A program made the translations under genes and the position numbers. Shown one piece after another: positions 1-5,668 of a DNA stretch of 5,668 bases. The stretch is from positions 1-5,668 of the forward strand of contig QNFK01000155.1 in assembly GCA_003645495.1 (NCBI GenBank), written 5' to 3'. The stretch comes from Gammaproteobacteria bacterium. GTDB lineage: Bacteria > Pseudomonadota > Gammaproteobacteria > Steroidobacterales > Woeseiaceae. Position 1 is the stretch's first letter, and every line of letters begins with the position of its first letter. The notes beneath the pieces were generated by a model. The model did not search any database and was not told where the DNA came from. It saw only the letters and a list, made by a program, of their open reading frames with translations.

Positions 1-54
1 ACGCCAGCGGCAGACGGACGGCGGCCGCCGTGAGGACCGGAGTCGCCACCGGCA

Positions 55-354
55 GTGGCAGGAGTCGCAGCAGGCGGCACAAGGCCCGATCCGGAGCGCA
101 GTCGCGAATTCCTCGAGCAGTTTCCGCTGGATACGTTGCGCATGGTTGGGACGCTGAAGCTTGGTGAAACACAGTTTGGACTTGTACAAACATCGGACGG
201 CCTGATTCATCGCGTGGTTCCCGGCAATTACATGGGACAAAACGATGGACGGATCGTGGTGGTTAGTGAATCAGAGATCGAATTGGTAGAAATTATTTCG
301 GACGGGATCGGCGGGTATCTGGAAAGAGAAGCCGCCGTCGGTCTTGCGGACTGA
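55..354 (+). CDS. pilP: Type IV pilus assembly lipoprotein PilP, C-terminal part (5' end interrupted)
   Basis: PilP is an inner-membrane lipoprotein whose periplasmic C-terminal beta-domain binds the N0 domain of PilQ and connects it to PilN/PilO. The 99 residues readable from a GTG at 55 match this C-terminal domain. The hallmark stretch is REFLEQFPLDTLRMVGTL (residues 17-34), followed by HRVVPGNYMGQNDGRI (52-67), the I-E-L-V-E strand and a DGxGGYLER tail. Full PilP proteins are about 170-180 residues with a lipidated N-terminus, so this is only the downstream half. The same frame is open from base 1 (T-P-A-A-D-G-R-R-P-P) but hits TGA at 31-33. The GTG at 55 is thus the first formal start after the stop, not a convincing native start: it has no signal peptide. 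Its stop lies 28 nt before the pilQ start, consistent with a pilMNOPQ operon. Identity of the domain is secure; whether the gene is intact, frameshifted or miscalled upstream is not resolved. Confidence 0.85.
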   Translation: MAGVAAGGTRPDPERSREFLEQFPLDTLRMVGTLKLGETQFGLVQTSDGLIHRVVPGNYMGQNDGRIVVVSESEIELVEIISDGIGGYLEREAAVGLAD

Positions 355-369
355 TGCCTGAATGGAACT

Positions 370-374
370 GGGAG
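370..374 (+). promoter_or_regulatory. Shine-Dalgarno of pilQ
   Basis: GGGAG lies 8 nt before the ATG at 383. This spacing favours the ATG at 383 over the in-frame ATG at 362, which has no comparable site at a good distance and would put seven extra residues before the signal peptide. Confidence 0.7.
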
Positions 375-382
375 TATTTGGA

Positions 383-2557
383 ATGACGTTCAAAATCAAG
401 CCGACGAGCGGCGCAGAAAGTCGACGTTGGATCGTGCAATTGACTGCTGTAGCACTGTTGCTTTGTGGAATGACTGCAAGCGCACAGGATGGCAATCGAC
501 TGCAGGACATTCAGGTCCAGAGTTTGCCGGGGCAGCGAGTAGAGCTGAAGTTAATTCTCAGCGGTACTGCGCCGGAGCCACTTACCTTTACCATCGAAGA
601 TCCGGCGCGAATCGCGCTTGATTTGCCGGAAACGGCACTTGGGCTGACCTCACGTCGTCGTGATGTAAACCTTGGTCCGCTGGATACCGTTCTTACGGCA
701 GAGGCAAATGGTCGCACGCGCGTCGTTTTGAATCTGGATTCAATGGTGCCTTACGAGACACGCCGTAGCGGCAATACGATTTTCATAACGCTGGGCGGCG
801 ACTCTGGTGGCAACACGACGACGCAGTTCGCGGACAGTTCCGCAAGCGGCGCAACACCGTCCTATGCATCAAGCGGTGCACGATCAATCAACAGTGTTGA
901 TTTTCGTCGCACGCGTGACGGCGGTGGTCGAATTCTGGTTAACCTCAGTGACCCGTCAACGGCGGTGGACATTCGCCAGGAAGGTGGGCGCGTAGTAGCT
1001 GTATTTAAGGATACAACTTTGCCTGCGGAGCTGATGCGCCGACTGGATGTCATGGACTTCGCAACGCCGGTGACGACGGTTGATACGCTGCGCACCAACA
1101 TGGATACGCGCATTGTCATTTCGGCCGAAGGAAAGTATGAGCAACTGGCTTATCAGTCGGACAACGAATTCACAATTGAAATTAATCCGGTCACATCGGA
1201 GAGTGAAGAAGCATCTTCACTATTTTCCGAGACCAAAGAGTATGAAGGTCAACGCCTGACTCTTAATTTCCAGGACATCGAAACCCGGGCAGTGTTGCAA
1301 CTCCTCGCGGAGACCTCGGGACGCAATATTGTGGTCTCGGACACGGTGCAGGGCAACGTTACGTTACGTCTTAGAAATGTACCCTGGGACCAGGCGCTGG
1401 ATATTGTCATGACCACCAAAGGTCTCGACATGCGTGAGAATGGTAACGTCATTATTGTCGCACCGGCAGAAGAAATCGTAGCCCGCGAAACGGCAGATCT
1501 CGAAGCACGCCAGGCAATCCTTGAACTCGAACCGTTGTACTCCGAATTCATTCAGGTCAATTACGCCAAGTCCTCTGATCTGGCGGCACTGATCGGCGGC
1601 AGCAGCGGCGGCAACGCATTGCTCTCGGAGCGCGGTAGCGTAGGCATCGATGATCGAACCAATACCCTGCTTGTGCAGGATACGGCGGAGCGCTTGCAGG
1701 ACATTCGACGCCTCGTTCGTACGCTCGACATCCCTATTCGCCAGGTTCTTATAGAGTCACGCATTGTGGTCGTCAACGACGACTACAGCCGTGAGCTTGG
1801 TGTTCGCTTTGGCTTTACAGGCGTTGCGGAGAATGGCACCGACGGACTGTATTCAATGACCGGTAATAGTGCTGGCAGCGAAGTAATCGTCGACTCGGCC
1901 ATCGATAACCTGAACAACACGGGCAGCGCGTTTCCGGTTTCCCTGCCAGGAATTAGTGATCGTTACAATGTAAATGTGCCGATCGCAAGTCCGGCTGGCA
2001 GCCTGGCGCTCGCCATCCTCGACTCCGACTATATTGTCGATCTTGAGTTGACAGCGCTGCAGGCAGAAGGTCGTGGCGAAATCGTATCTACACCGCGCGT
2101 CATTACAGCAAACCAGAAGGAAGCGCGTATCGAGCAGGGCGTGGAGATTCCCTACCAGGAGTCCGCATCTTCGGGCGCGACGACGACCCAATTCAAGAAG
2201 GCTGTGTTAAGCCTGACCGTTACCCCGCAGATCACTCCGGATGACAATATCATCATGGATCTGCTGGTTAGCAAAGACAACGTGGGTCAACTGACACCGA
2301 GCGCACAAGGCGGGCTTGTACCGAGCATCGACACACGCTCGATTCAAACTCAGGTGTTGGTCAGAGACGGTCAAACTGTCGTTCTCGGCGGAATTTATGA
2401 GACCGAGCGACGGGAAATTGAAACTAAAGTGCCCTTCCTGGGCGATATACCGGGGGTTGGATTTCTGTTCAGGTCGACGACGAATTCGACCAGCAAAGCA
2501 GAACTTTTGATTTTTGTAACGCCGCGAATCCTTGATGAGGGTTCAAGCATTTACTAG
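383..2557 (+). CDS. pilQ: Type IV pilus outer-membrane secretin PilQ
   Basis: PilQ forms the multimeric outer-membrane channel for extrusion and retraction of type IV pili. The 724-residue product is a normal length for the family. Residues 1-34 are a Sec signal peptide: basic start, hydrophobic core around VQLTAVALLLCGM, likely cleavage after A-S-A. Two AMIN (peptidoglycan-binding) domains follow at about 41-138 and 168-270, separated by a Ser/Gly/Thr-rich linker. The STN/N0 domain is at about 288-362 (starting YEGQRLTLNFQDIETRAVL), and the N1 KH-like domain is at about 380-450 (VNYAKSSDLAALI, then DDRTNTLLVQD). The secretin barrel occupies about 455-718 and includes the family signature VPFLGDIPGVGFLF at 683-696 and a final ELLIFVTPRI strand. 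The start at 383 is chosen for its Shine-Dalgarno and signal peptide; an in-frame ATG at 362 is the alternative. The gene follows pilP by 28 nt and precedes a lipoprotein gene by 43 nt, so co-transcription with pilP is expected. No promoter is evident between them. Confidence 0.97.
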   Translation: MTFKIKPTSGAESRRWIVQLTAVALLLCGMTASAQDGNRLQDIQVQSLPGQRVELKLILSGTAPEPLTFTIEDPARIALDLPETALGLTSRRRDVNLGPLDTVLTAEANGRTRVVLNLDSMVPYETRRSGNTIFITLGGDSGGNTTTQFADSSASGATPSYASSGARSINSVDFRRTRDGGGRILVNLSDPSTAVDIRQEGGRVVAVFKDTTLPAELMRRLDVMDFATPVTTVDTLRTNMDTRIVISAEGKYEQLAYQSDNEFTIEINPVTSESEEASSLFSETKEYEGQRLTLNFQDIETRAVLQLLAETSGRNIVVSDTVQGNVTLRLRNVPWDQALDIVMTTKGLDMRENGNVIIVAPAEEIVARETADLEARQAILELEPLYSEFIQVNYAKSSDLAALIGGSSGGNALLSERGSVGIDDRTNTLLVQDTAERLQDIRRLVRTLDIPIRQVLIESRIVVVNDDYSRELGVRFGFTGVAENGTDGLYSMTGNSAGSEVIVDSAIDNLNNTGSAFPVSLPGISDRYNVNVPIASPAGSLALAILDSDYIVDLELTALQAEGRGEIVSTPRVITANQKEARIEQGVEIPYQESASSGATTTQFKKAVLSLTVTPQITPDDNIIMDLLVSKDNVGQLTPSAQGGLVPSIDTRSIQTQVLVRDGQTVVLGGIYETERREIETKVPFLGDIPGVGFLFRSTTNSTSKAELLIFVTPRILDEGSSIY

Positions 2558-2586
2558 CCGTGGAAACTTCCGGATCGGCCCAAAGC

Positions 2587-2591
2587 AAGGA
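2587..2591 (+). promoter_or_regulatory. Shine-Dalgarno of the Ig-domain lipoprotein gene
   Basis: AAGGA lies 9 nt before the ATG at 2601 and decides the start. Starting there puts the lipoprotein signal peptide directly at the N-terminus. The longer frame from 2532 would add 23 residues and overlap the end of pilQ. Confidence 0.65.
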
Positions 2592-2600
2592 ACTGGACAA

Positions 2601-4430
2601 ATGACAAAATTTTCTTATCTCGCGACGCTGCTAATGGCGCTGGCACTTGCGGCATGCGGCGACAGCACAATAACCGGTAGCGGCGGTGGTGGTGCAATTG
2701 GAGGAGCTGGCGTAGCAGGAGTTAATGTCCTTGCGAGCAGCCCGACTCTGCCGTCAACTTCCGGGCAGACCCTCTCGATCAGCGTGATCGTACGCGATGC
2801 CAATAACGTTGCGATGGAGGGCGTGACCGTCATCTTGTCCACTGATTCAGGTACATTGACAGTCCCTGAGCCGGTTACGGACGCAAGCGGTATCGTCTTT
2901 GCGTCACTGACTGCGGGCGGCGACCCAACCAATCGGGCAGTCACCGTAACGGCAGACGCGAACGGTGTTCTCGGTAGCGTCACTGTCAATGTCATTGGTA
3001 CAACACTTTCATTGTCAGGCCCGACCGCGCTTCCACAAGGCGACTCGGCAATCTTTACGGTTGTTCTGGCAGATTCCTCCGGCATCGGAATTGCCGGACA
3101 AACAGTCGATGTGTCCTCAAGTAATGGCAACACACTGGCCGCATCCAGCCTGACGACCGATAATGCCGGTCAGGCGCAGGTGGATGTCACCGCATCTGCC
3201 CCCGGTCTTGACACGCTTACTGCCACAGCGCTCGGTTTGACTGCAACCCAGGATATGAACGTTTCTGACGACAGTTTCGCCTTGACCGCACCTCTGGCCA
3301 GTGATGAGATCGTGCTTAACACGATTGCACAGATCGATTTGACCTGGACCATTGCTGGCGTTCCACAAGCTGGACAGTTAATCTCATTCGGCTCGACCCG
3401 TGGAACATTGAGCGCCCTCGTTGCGGCGACAAATGCTGCAGGTATTGCCACGGTAACAATCACGTCTACAAATGCAGGGCCTGCAGTAATTACCGCCACC
3501 AACGCGGCCGGTACAAGCACATCCGTACAGGTTGAGTTTGTTGCAGACACGCCGGACAGCATTGACGTACAGGCTAATCCATTCACGCTGGGCCCCGGTG
3601 AGCAAAGTGCGATTACCGCAGTCGTTCGCGACGCAGCGAACAACCTGGTCAAGAACGCCGTTGTGTTGTTCGATCTGCAGGACGTAACCGGTGGTCAGTT
3701 ATCGGCCCCATCGGCAGTGACAGACAGTCAGGGTCGTGCACAGACATTCTATACCGCCAGCTCAACGACGAGTGCTAACGGCGGTGTGGTGATAACCGGA
3801 ACGGTGCAGAGCAATCCGTTGATCAATAATAGTGTTGCGTTAACCGTTGCCAAGCGCGAGTTGTTCATCTCGATTGGTACGGGTAACTCAATATTTGAAC
3901 CGAATACCGCGCAGTACCGGGTTGAATTTGCAATCCAGGTCAGCGACTCGCAGGGCAACGGCGTAGAAGGCGTCGCTGTGCAGACGGGTATTCTGTCCAA
4001 TAACTACTATAAGGGCTTCTGGTTCTACGATGCACTTGCCAGCGCATGGGTACAAAACCTGACGGCAGGTCCTTGTGCAGACGAAGACGTAAACCGCAAC
4101 GGCGTACTGGATGCTGGAGAAGACTTCAACAACAGTGGCCGCATCGAAGCAGGTAATATCGCTACGGTAGTGGCGCAGAACGGCAGCGGCGGCAATTTTG
4201 TAACAGATGCAGCCGGTTTCGGCATCGTTGATGTTATCTATGCACAAGATCATGCTCGCTGGGTCGAGGTAACGCTGGAGGCGACTACATCGGTACAGGG
4301 TACCGAGTTCGCTAAAGCCAGCAACTTCGTTCTGCCCATCAATGGCGACGACGTTGATAGCGAGAATGAAGCACCACCGGGCGTCATCAGCCCGTTCGGC
4401 TCCAGTGCGAGCTGCGCGGATACGCTCTAG
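2601..4430 (+). CDS. Multi-domain Ig-like (Big/invasin-type) lipoprotein with EF-hand-like insert, pilQ-linked
   Basis: I do not recognise a named gene. The 609-residue product begins with a lipoprotein signal peptide (MTKFSYLATLLMALALAAC). The lipobox is L16-A17-A18-C19, so Cys19 would be lipidated. Residue +2 is Gly, not the Asp that retains lipoproteins in the inner membrane, which suggests the outer membrane. A Gly-rich linker (20-40) follows. Five Ig-like beta-sandwich repeats then run at about 40-132, 133-222, 223-314, 317-416 and 418-578. Each carries a T-[DN]-x-x-G turn (93-97, 186-190, 277-281, 374-378, 535-539), as in bacterial Big_1 domains of the invasin/intimin type. The fifth repeat is about 65 residues longer. 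It contains an aromatic cluster (469-483) and two adjacent EF-hand-like loops (496-507 DVNRNGVLDAGE and 508-519). C492 and C605 are the only cysteines of the mature chain besides the lipidated Cys19. The tail is acidic (583-590). The 43-nt gap to pilQ and the hairpin just downstream suggest it is the last gene of the pilus operon. A role as adhesin, pilus-secretin partner or structural surface protein is inference from position. Confidence 0.85.
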   Translation: MTKFSYLATLLMALALAACGDSTITGSGGGGAIGGAGVAGVNVLASSPTLPSTSGQTLSISVIVRDANNVAMEGVTVILSTDSGTLTVPEPVTDASGIVFASLTAGGDPTNRAVTVTADANGVLGSVTVNVIGTTLSLSGPTALPQGDSAIFTVVLADSSGIGIAGQTVDVSSSNGNTLAASSLTTDNAGQAQVDVTASAPGLDTLTATALGLTATQDMNVSDDSFALTAPLASDEIVLNTIAQIDLTWTIAGVPQAGQLISFGSTRGTLSALVAATNAAGIATVTITSTNAGPAVITATNAAGTSTSVQVEFVADTPDSIDVQANPFTLGPGEQSAITAVVRDAANNLVKNAVVLFDLQDVTGGQLSAPSAVTDSQGRAQTFYTASSTTSANGGVVITGTVQSNPLINNSVALTVAKRELFISIGTGNSIFEPNTAQYRVEFAIQVSDSQGNGVEGVAVQTGILSNNYYKGFWFYDALASAWVQNLTAGPCADEDVNRNGVLDAGEDFNNSGRIEAGNIATVVAQNGSGGNFVTDAAGFGIVDVIYAQDHARWVEVTLEATTSVQGTEFAKASNFVLPINGDDVDSENEAPPGVISPFGSSASCADTL

Positions 4431-4440
4431 GAAGACAATA

Positions 4441-4470
4441 AGAAAGCCAACCTTCGGGTTGGCTTTCTCC
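4441..4470 (+). terminator. Hairpin terminator (or processing/attenuator hairpin) after the pilus operon
   Basis: A perfect 12-bp stem, 4441-4452 paired with 4457-4468, closes on a TTCG tetraloop with a C-G closing pair, which is exceptionally stable in RNA. It starts 10 nt after the lipoprotein stop codon. The 3' flank is pyrimidine-rich (TTTCTCCTTCC), not a clean T-run, so termination may be partial. On the minus strand the hairpin is followed by TTTCTTATTG, but there is no convergent gene. Confidence 0.75.
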
Positions 4471-4487
4471 TTCCTCCACATGATTCG

Positions 4488-4997
4488 ATGAAACCACTGA
4501 AGAACCTGTTCCTTGTAGGCCCGATGGGCGCCGGGAAGTCGGCCGTTGGCCGCCAGCTGGCACGCCTGACACATCTCGAATTTGTCGATAGTGACGAGGA
4601 AATCGAATCCAGGACCGGCGTGGATATCCCGTTCATTTTTGAAAAAGAAGGTGAAGCGGGGTTTCGCAAGCGCGAGTGCAAGGTAATCGATGAATTGTCA
4701 GCACGTGAAGGCATAGTTATGGCAACCGGCGGTGGTGCCATCGTTGATGCGGACAGTCGTAGCAGATTGGGAGCGCGCGGCTTCGTTGTCTACCTTTATA
4801 CCAGCGTTAAACAACAGCTCGATCGCACCCAGAGAGGTCGTAACAGGCCCATGCTCGAGAATGGCGACAAGGAAAAAGTACTTGAGGAACTGATGGAGCA
4901 ACGAGACCCCATGTACCGGGAAATCGCTGACCTCATCGTTGAGACCGACGGACGCAGAGTACAAACCGTTGCGCGTGAGATTCACGAAGCACTCTGA
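4488..4997 (+). CDS. aroK: Shikimate kinase
   Basis: This cytosolic enzyme phosphorylates shikimate to shikimate 3-phosphate using ATP, the fifth step of the chorismate pathway. The 169-residue product has the normal family length. The P-loop (Walker A) is G-P-M-G-A-G-K-S at 11-18. The D34-S-D36 motif supplies Mg and shikimate contacts. R60 lies in the shikimate-binding GFRKRE segment, and the G81-G-G83 motif is in ATGGGA. The lid carries R-G-R-N-R120-P, and R139 in EQRDPMYREIAD matches the substrate-binding arginine near the C-terminus. All key residues are present. The ATG at 4488 is the only plausible start in this frame. No Shine-Dalgarno is visible: the leader is the pyrimidine-rich tract CCTTCCTCC. 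The gene follows the operon-end hairpin by 19 nt, so its expression probably depends on read-through or on a promoter overlapping the end of the lipoprotein gene. aroB lies 217 nt downstream. Confidence 0.97.
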   Translation: MKPLKNLFLVGPMGAGKSAVGRQLARLTHLEFVDSDEEIESRTGVDIPFIFEKEGEAGFRKRECKVIDELSAREGIVMATGGGAIVDADSRSRLGARGFVVYLYTSVKQQLDRTQRGRNRPMLENGDKEKVLEELMEQRDPMYREIADLIVETDGRRVQTVAREIHEAL

Positions 4998-5044
4998 AAG
5001 ACAACCGCGCTAGCAAACGAAACCGAATACTGTAGGAAAGGCCC

Positions 5045-5068
5045 GTAGGAGCCCGTCCAACGGGCGAC
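5045..5068 (+). repeat. REP-like element with GTAG head
   Basis: A GTAG tetranucleotide head (5045-5048, GTAGGA) is followed by a small palindrome, GCCCGT (5051-5056), loop CCA, ACGGGC (5060-5065). A short conserved head next to an imperfect G/C-rich hairpin is the architecture of REP sequences mobilised by RAYT (TnpA-REP) proteins in Pseudomonas, Stenotrophomonas and relatives. A second GTAGGA at 5032-5037 may be a degenerate copy of the head. Assignment rests on form only; genome copy number is unknown. Confidence 0.5.
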
Positions 5069-5110
5069 AAACTATTTCAGGCATGTTTTCAACATGCCTG
5101 AAATAGTTTG
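5068..5110. repeat. Perfect 20-bp inverted repeat with 3-nt loop
   Basis: Bases 5068-5087 are the exact reverse complement of 5091-5110, with TTC as loop. It abuts the REP-like element. As RNA it would form one uninterrupted 20-bp hairpin on either strand. It begins 70 nt after the aroK stop and could end or protect the aroK transcript, but no T-run follows it, so it is not a classical intrinsic terminator. Confidence 0.85.
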
Positions 5111-5214
5111 CAAAACTCCGCCAACCGCAGCCGCACAAAAAGAACCCCTTAGGCCCAATATTTGCGCCCGGATTGCGGTAATCTCTGTCGCCTGAACATT
5201 CACCGGACGCGGCA

Positions 5215-5668
5215 TTGACGACTTTCCAGACCATAACGGTTGATCTCGGCGAGCGCAGCTACCCAATCATCATTGGCAGCGGCCTGCTGGGCAACCTCGA
5301 CCTTGCCAGCCATTTGCAGGGTCCCGACTACCTGGTCGTTACCAATGACACAGTCGGACCGCTGTACCTGGAGCGTTTGCTGGAGAACTTCGCCGGCAGT
5401 CGCAATGTTATTTCCCTGCCGGACGGCGAGAAATACAAGACCAGCAACAGCGCCGAATCTGTCATAGATAAACTCGTGGAATGTTCCGCAAATCGCGATA
5501 CGACAGTCGTGGCCCTGGGCGGTGGTGTGGTTGGCGACATCGCCGGATTTGCAGCGGCATGCTACAGGCGGGGCGTGGCGTTTATCCAGATTCCGACAAC
5601 ATTGCTGGCGCAGGTGGATTCCTCAGTCGGTGGCAAAGCCGGCGTAAATCACCCCGCTGGAAAAAACC
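5215..5668 (+). CDS. aroB: 3-dehydroquinate synthase, N-terminal part (runs off window)
   Basis: AroB converts DAHP to 3-dehydroquinate using NAD and a divalent metal, the second step of the shikimate pathway, in the cytosol. The 151 readable residues cover the NAD-binding N-terminal domain. They begin with the family start ITVDLGERSYPIIIGSGLL (7-25). V-T-N-D at 42-45 and the D70-G-E-K-Y-K75 motif follow, then the nucleotide-binding G102-G-G-V-V-G-D108 and the strongly conserved IPTTLLAQVDSSVGGK (126-141) leading to N145-H-P. The frame is open back to a TAA at 5179-5181. No ATG or GTG precedes the conserved N-terminus, so the TTG at 5215 is the best start, giving M-T-T-F-Q before the conserved strand. 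The Shine-Dalgarno is weak (GGA at 5205-5207). The rest of the roughly 360-residue protein lies beyond the window. Confidence 0.95.
   Translation, partial: MTTFQTITVDLGERSYPIIIGSGLLGNLDLASHLQGPDYLVVTNDTVGPLYLERLLENFAGSRNVISLPDGEKYKTSNSAESVIDKLVECSANRDTTVVALGGGVVGDIAGFAAACYRRGVAFIQIPTTLLAQVDSSVGGKAGVNHPAGKN

Larger units (their letters stand above)
4998..5214 (+). other. aroK-aroB intergenic region with palindromic elements
   Basis: This 217-nt gap is long for the aroK-aroB pair, which is usually closely spaced. It holds a REP-like element (5045-5068) and a long perfect inverted repeat (5068-5110), then about 100 nt with no recognisable gene. I see no convincing sigma-70 promoter. The best -10-like hexamer, TAATCT at 5179-5184, lacks a good -35 at proper spacing. 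Confidence 0.6.

Noticed and set aside
362..382. Earlier ATG of pilQ
   Set aside because: It is in frame, but has no well-placed Shine-Dalgarno and adds seven residues before the signal peptide; the ATG at 383 has GGGAG at 8 nt.
470..490. Possible lipobox in the PilQ signal peptide (L-L-L-C-G)
   Set aside because: The residue before Cys is Leu, which does not fit a lipobox, and a normal A-S-A signal peptidase I site follows.
2532..2600. Longer start of the lipoprotein gene overlapping pilQ
   Set aside because: It would place 23 extra residues before a clear lipoprotein signal peptide; the ATG at 2601 has a good ribosome site.
2615..3133. 172-aa open frame on the minus strand
   Set aside because: It is an antisense shadow of the Ig repeats; its Thr/Ser/Pro-rich composition follows from the opposite-strand codons.
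3888..4574. 228-aa open frame on the minus strand
   Set aside because: It runs antisense through the lipoprotein gene, the hairpin and the aroK start. It shows no domain or composition of a real protein, and the + strand genes explain the region.
5156..5184. Possible aroB promoter (TAATCT as -10)
   Set aside because: The hexamer 17 nt upstream does not resemble a -35 box, and the better TTGCGC match is only 11 nt away.
5240..5467. 75-aa + strand open frame inside aroB
   Set aside because: It is a frame-shifted shadow; the aroB frame shows all family motifs without interruption.

Overview
The window looks like a gammaproteobacterial chromosome segment of moderate GC content. It carries the end of a type IV pilus assembly operon followed by the start of the shikimate pathway pair: pilP (3' part) - pilQ - Ig-domain lipoprotein gene - aroK - aroB (5' part). 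All genes are on the + strand. The order pilMNOPQ-aroK-aroB is typical of Gammaproteobacteria. The less usual item is the roughly 1.8 kb lipoprotein gene between pilQ and aroK. I cannot place the organism more precisely from sequence alone.

Region by region: bases 1-354 hold the C-terminal part of PilP, the inner-membrane lipoprotein that links PilNO to the PilQ secretin. An in-frame TGA at 31-33 interrupts the reading frame near the window edge. pilQ (383-2557) is complete, with signal peptide, two AMIN domains, N0/N1 domains and the secretin barrel. A 43-nt gap leads to a 609-aa lipoprotein (2601-4430) with a lipobox, five Ig-like (Big/invasin-type) domains and a tandem EF-hand-like calcium loop inserted in the fifth domain. 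A perfect 12-bp hairpin with a UUCG loop (4441-4468) follows, and aroK (4488-4997) starts only 19 nt after it. The 217-nt gap 4998-5214 contains a REP-like element (GTAG head plus small palindrome) directly joined to a perfect 20-bp inverted repeat with a 3-nt loop. aroB probably begins at a TTG (5215) and runs off the window.

Functionally, PilP and PilQ build the periplasm-spanning channel through which type IV pili pass the outer membrane. The Ig lipoprotein appears to be co-transcribed with pilQ and carries an export and lipidation signal, so it is probably an outer-membrane or surface partner of the pilus machine; this role is inference from context. AroK phosphorylates shikimate and AroB makes 3-dehydroquinate, both steps toward chorismate and aromatic amino acids.
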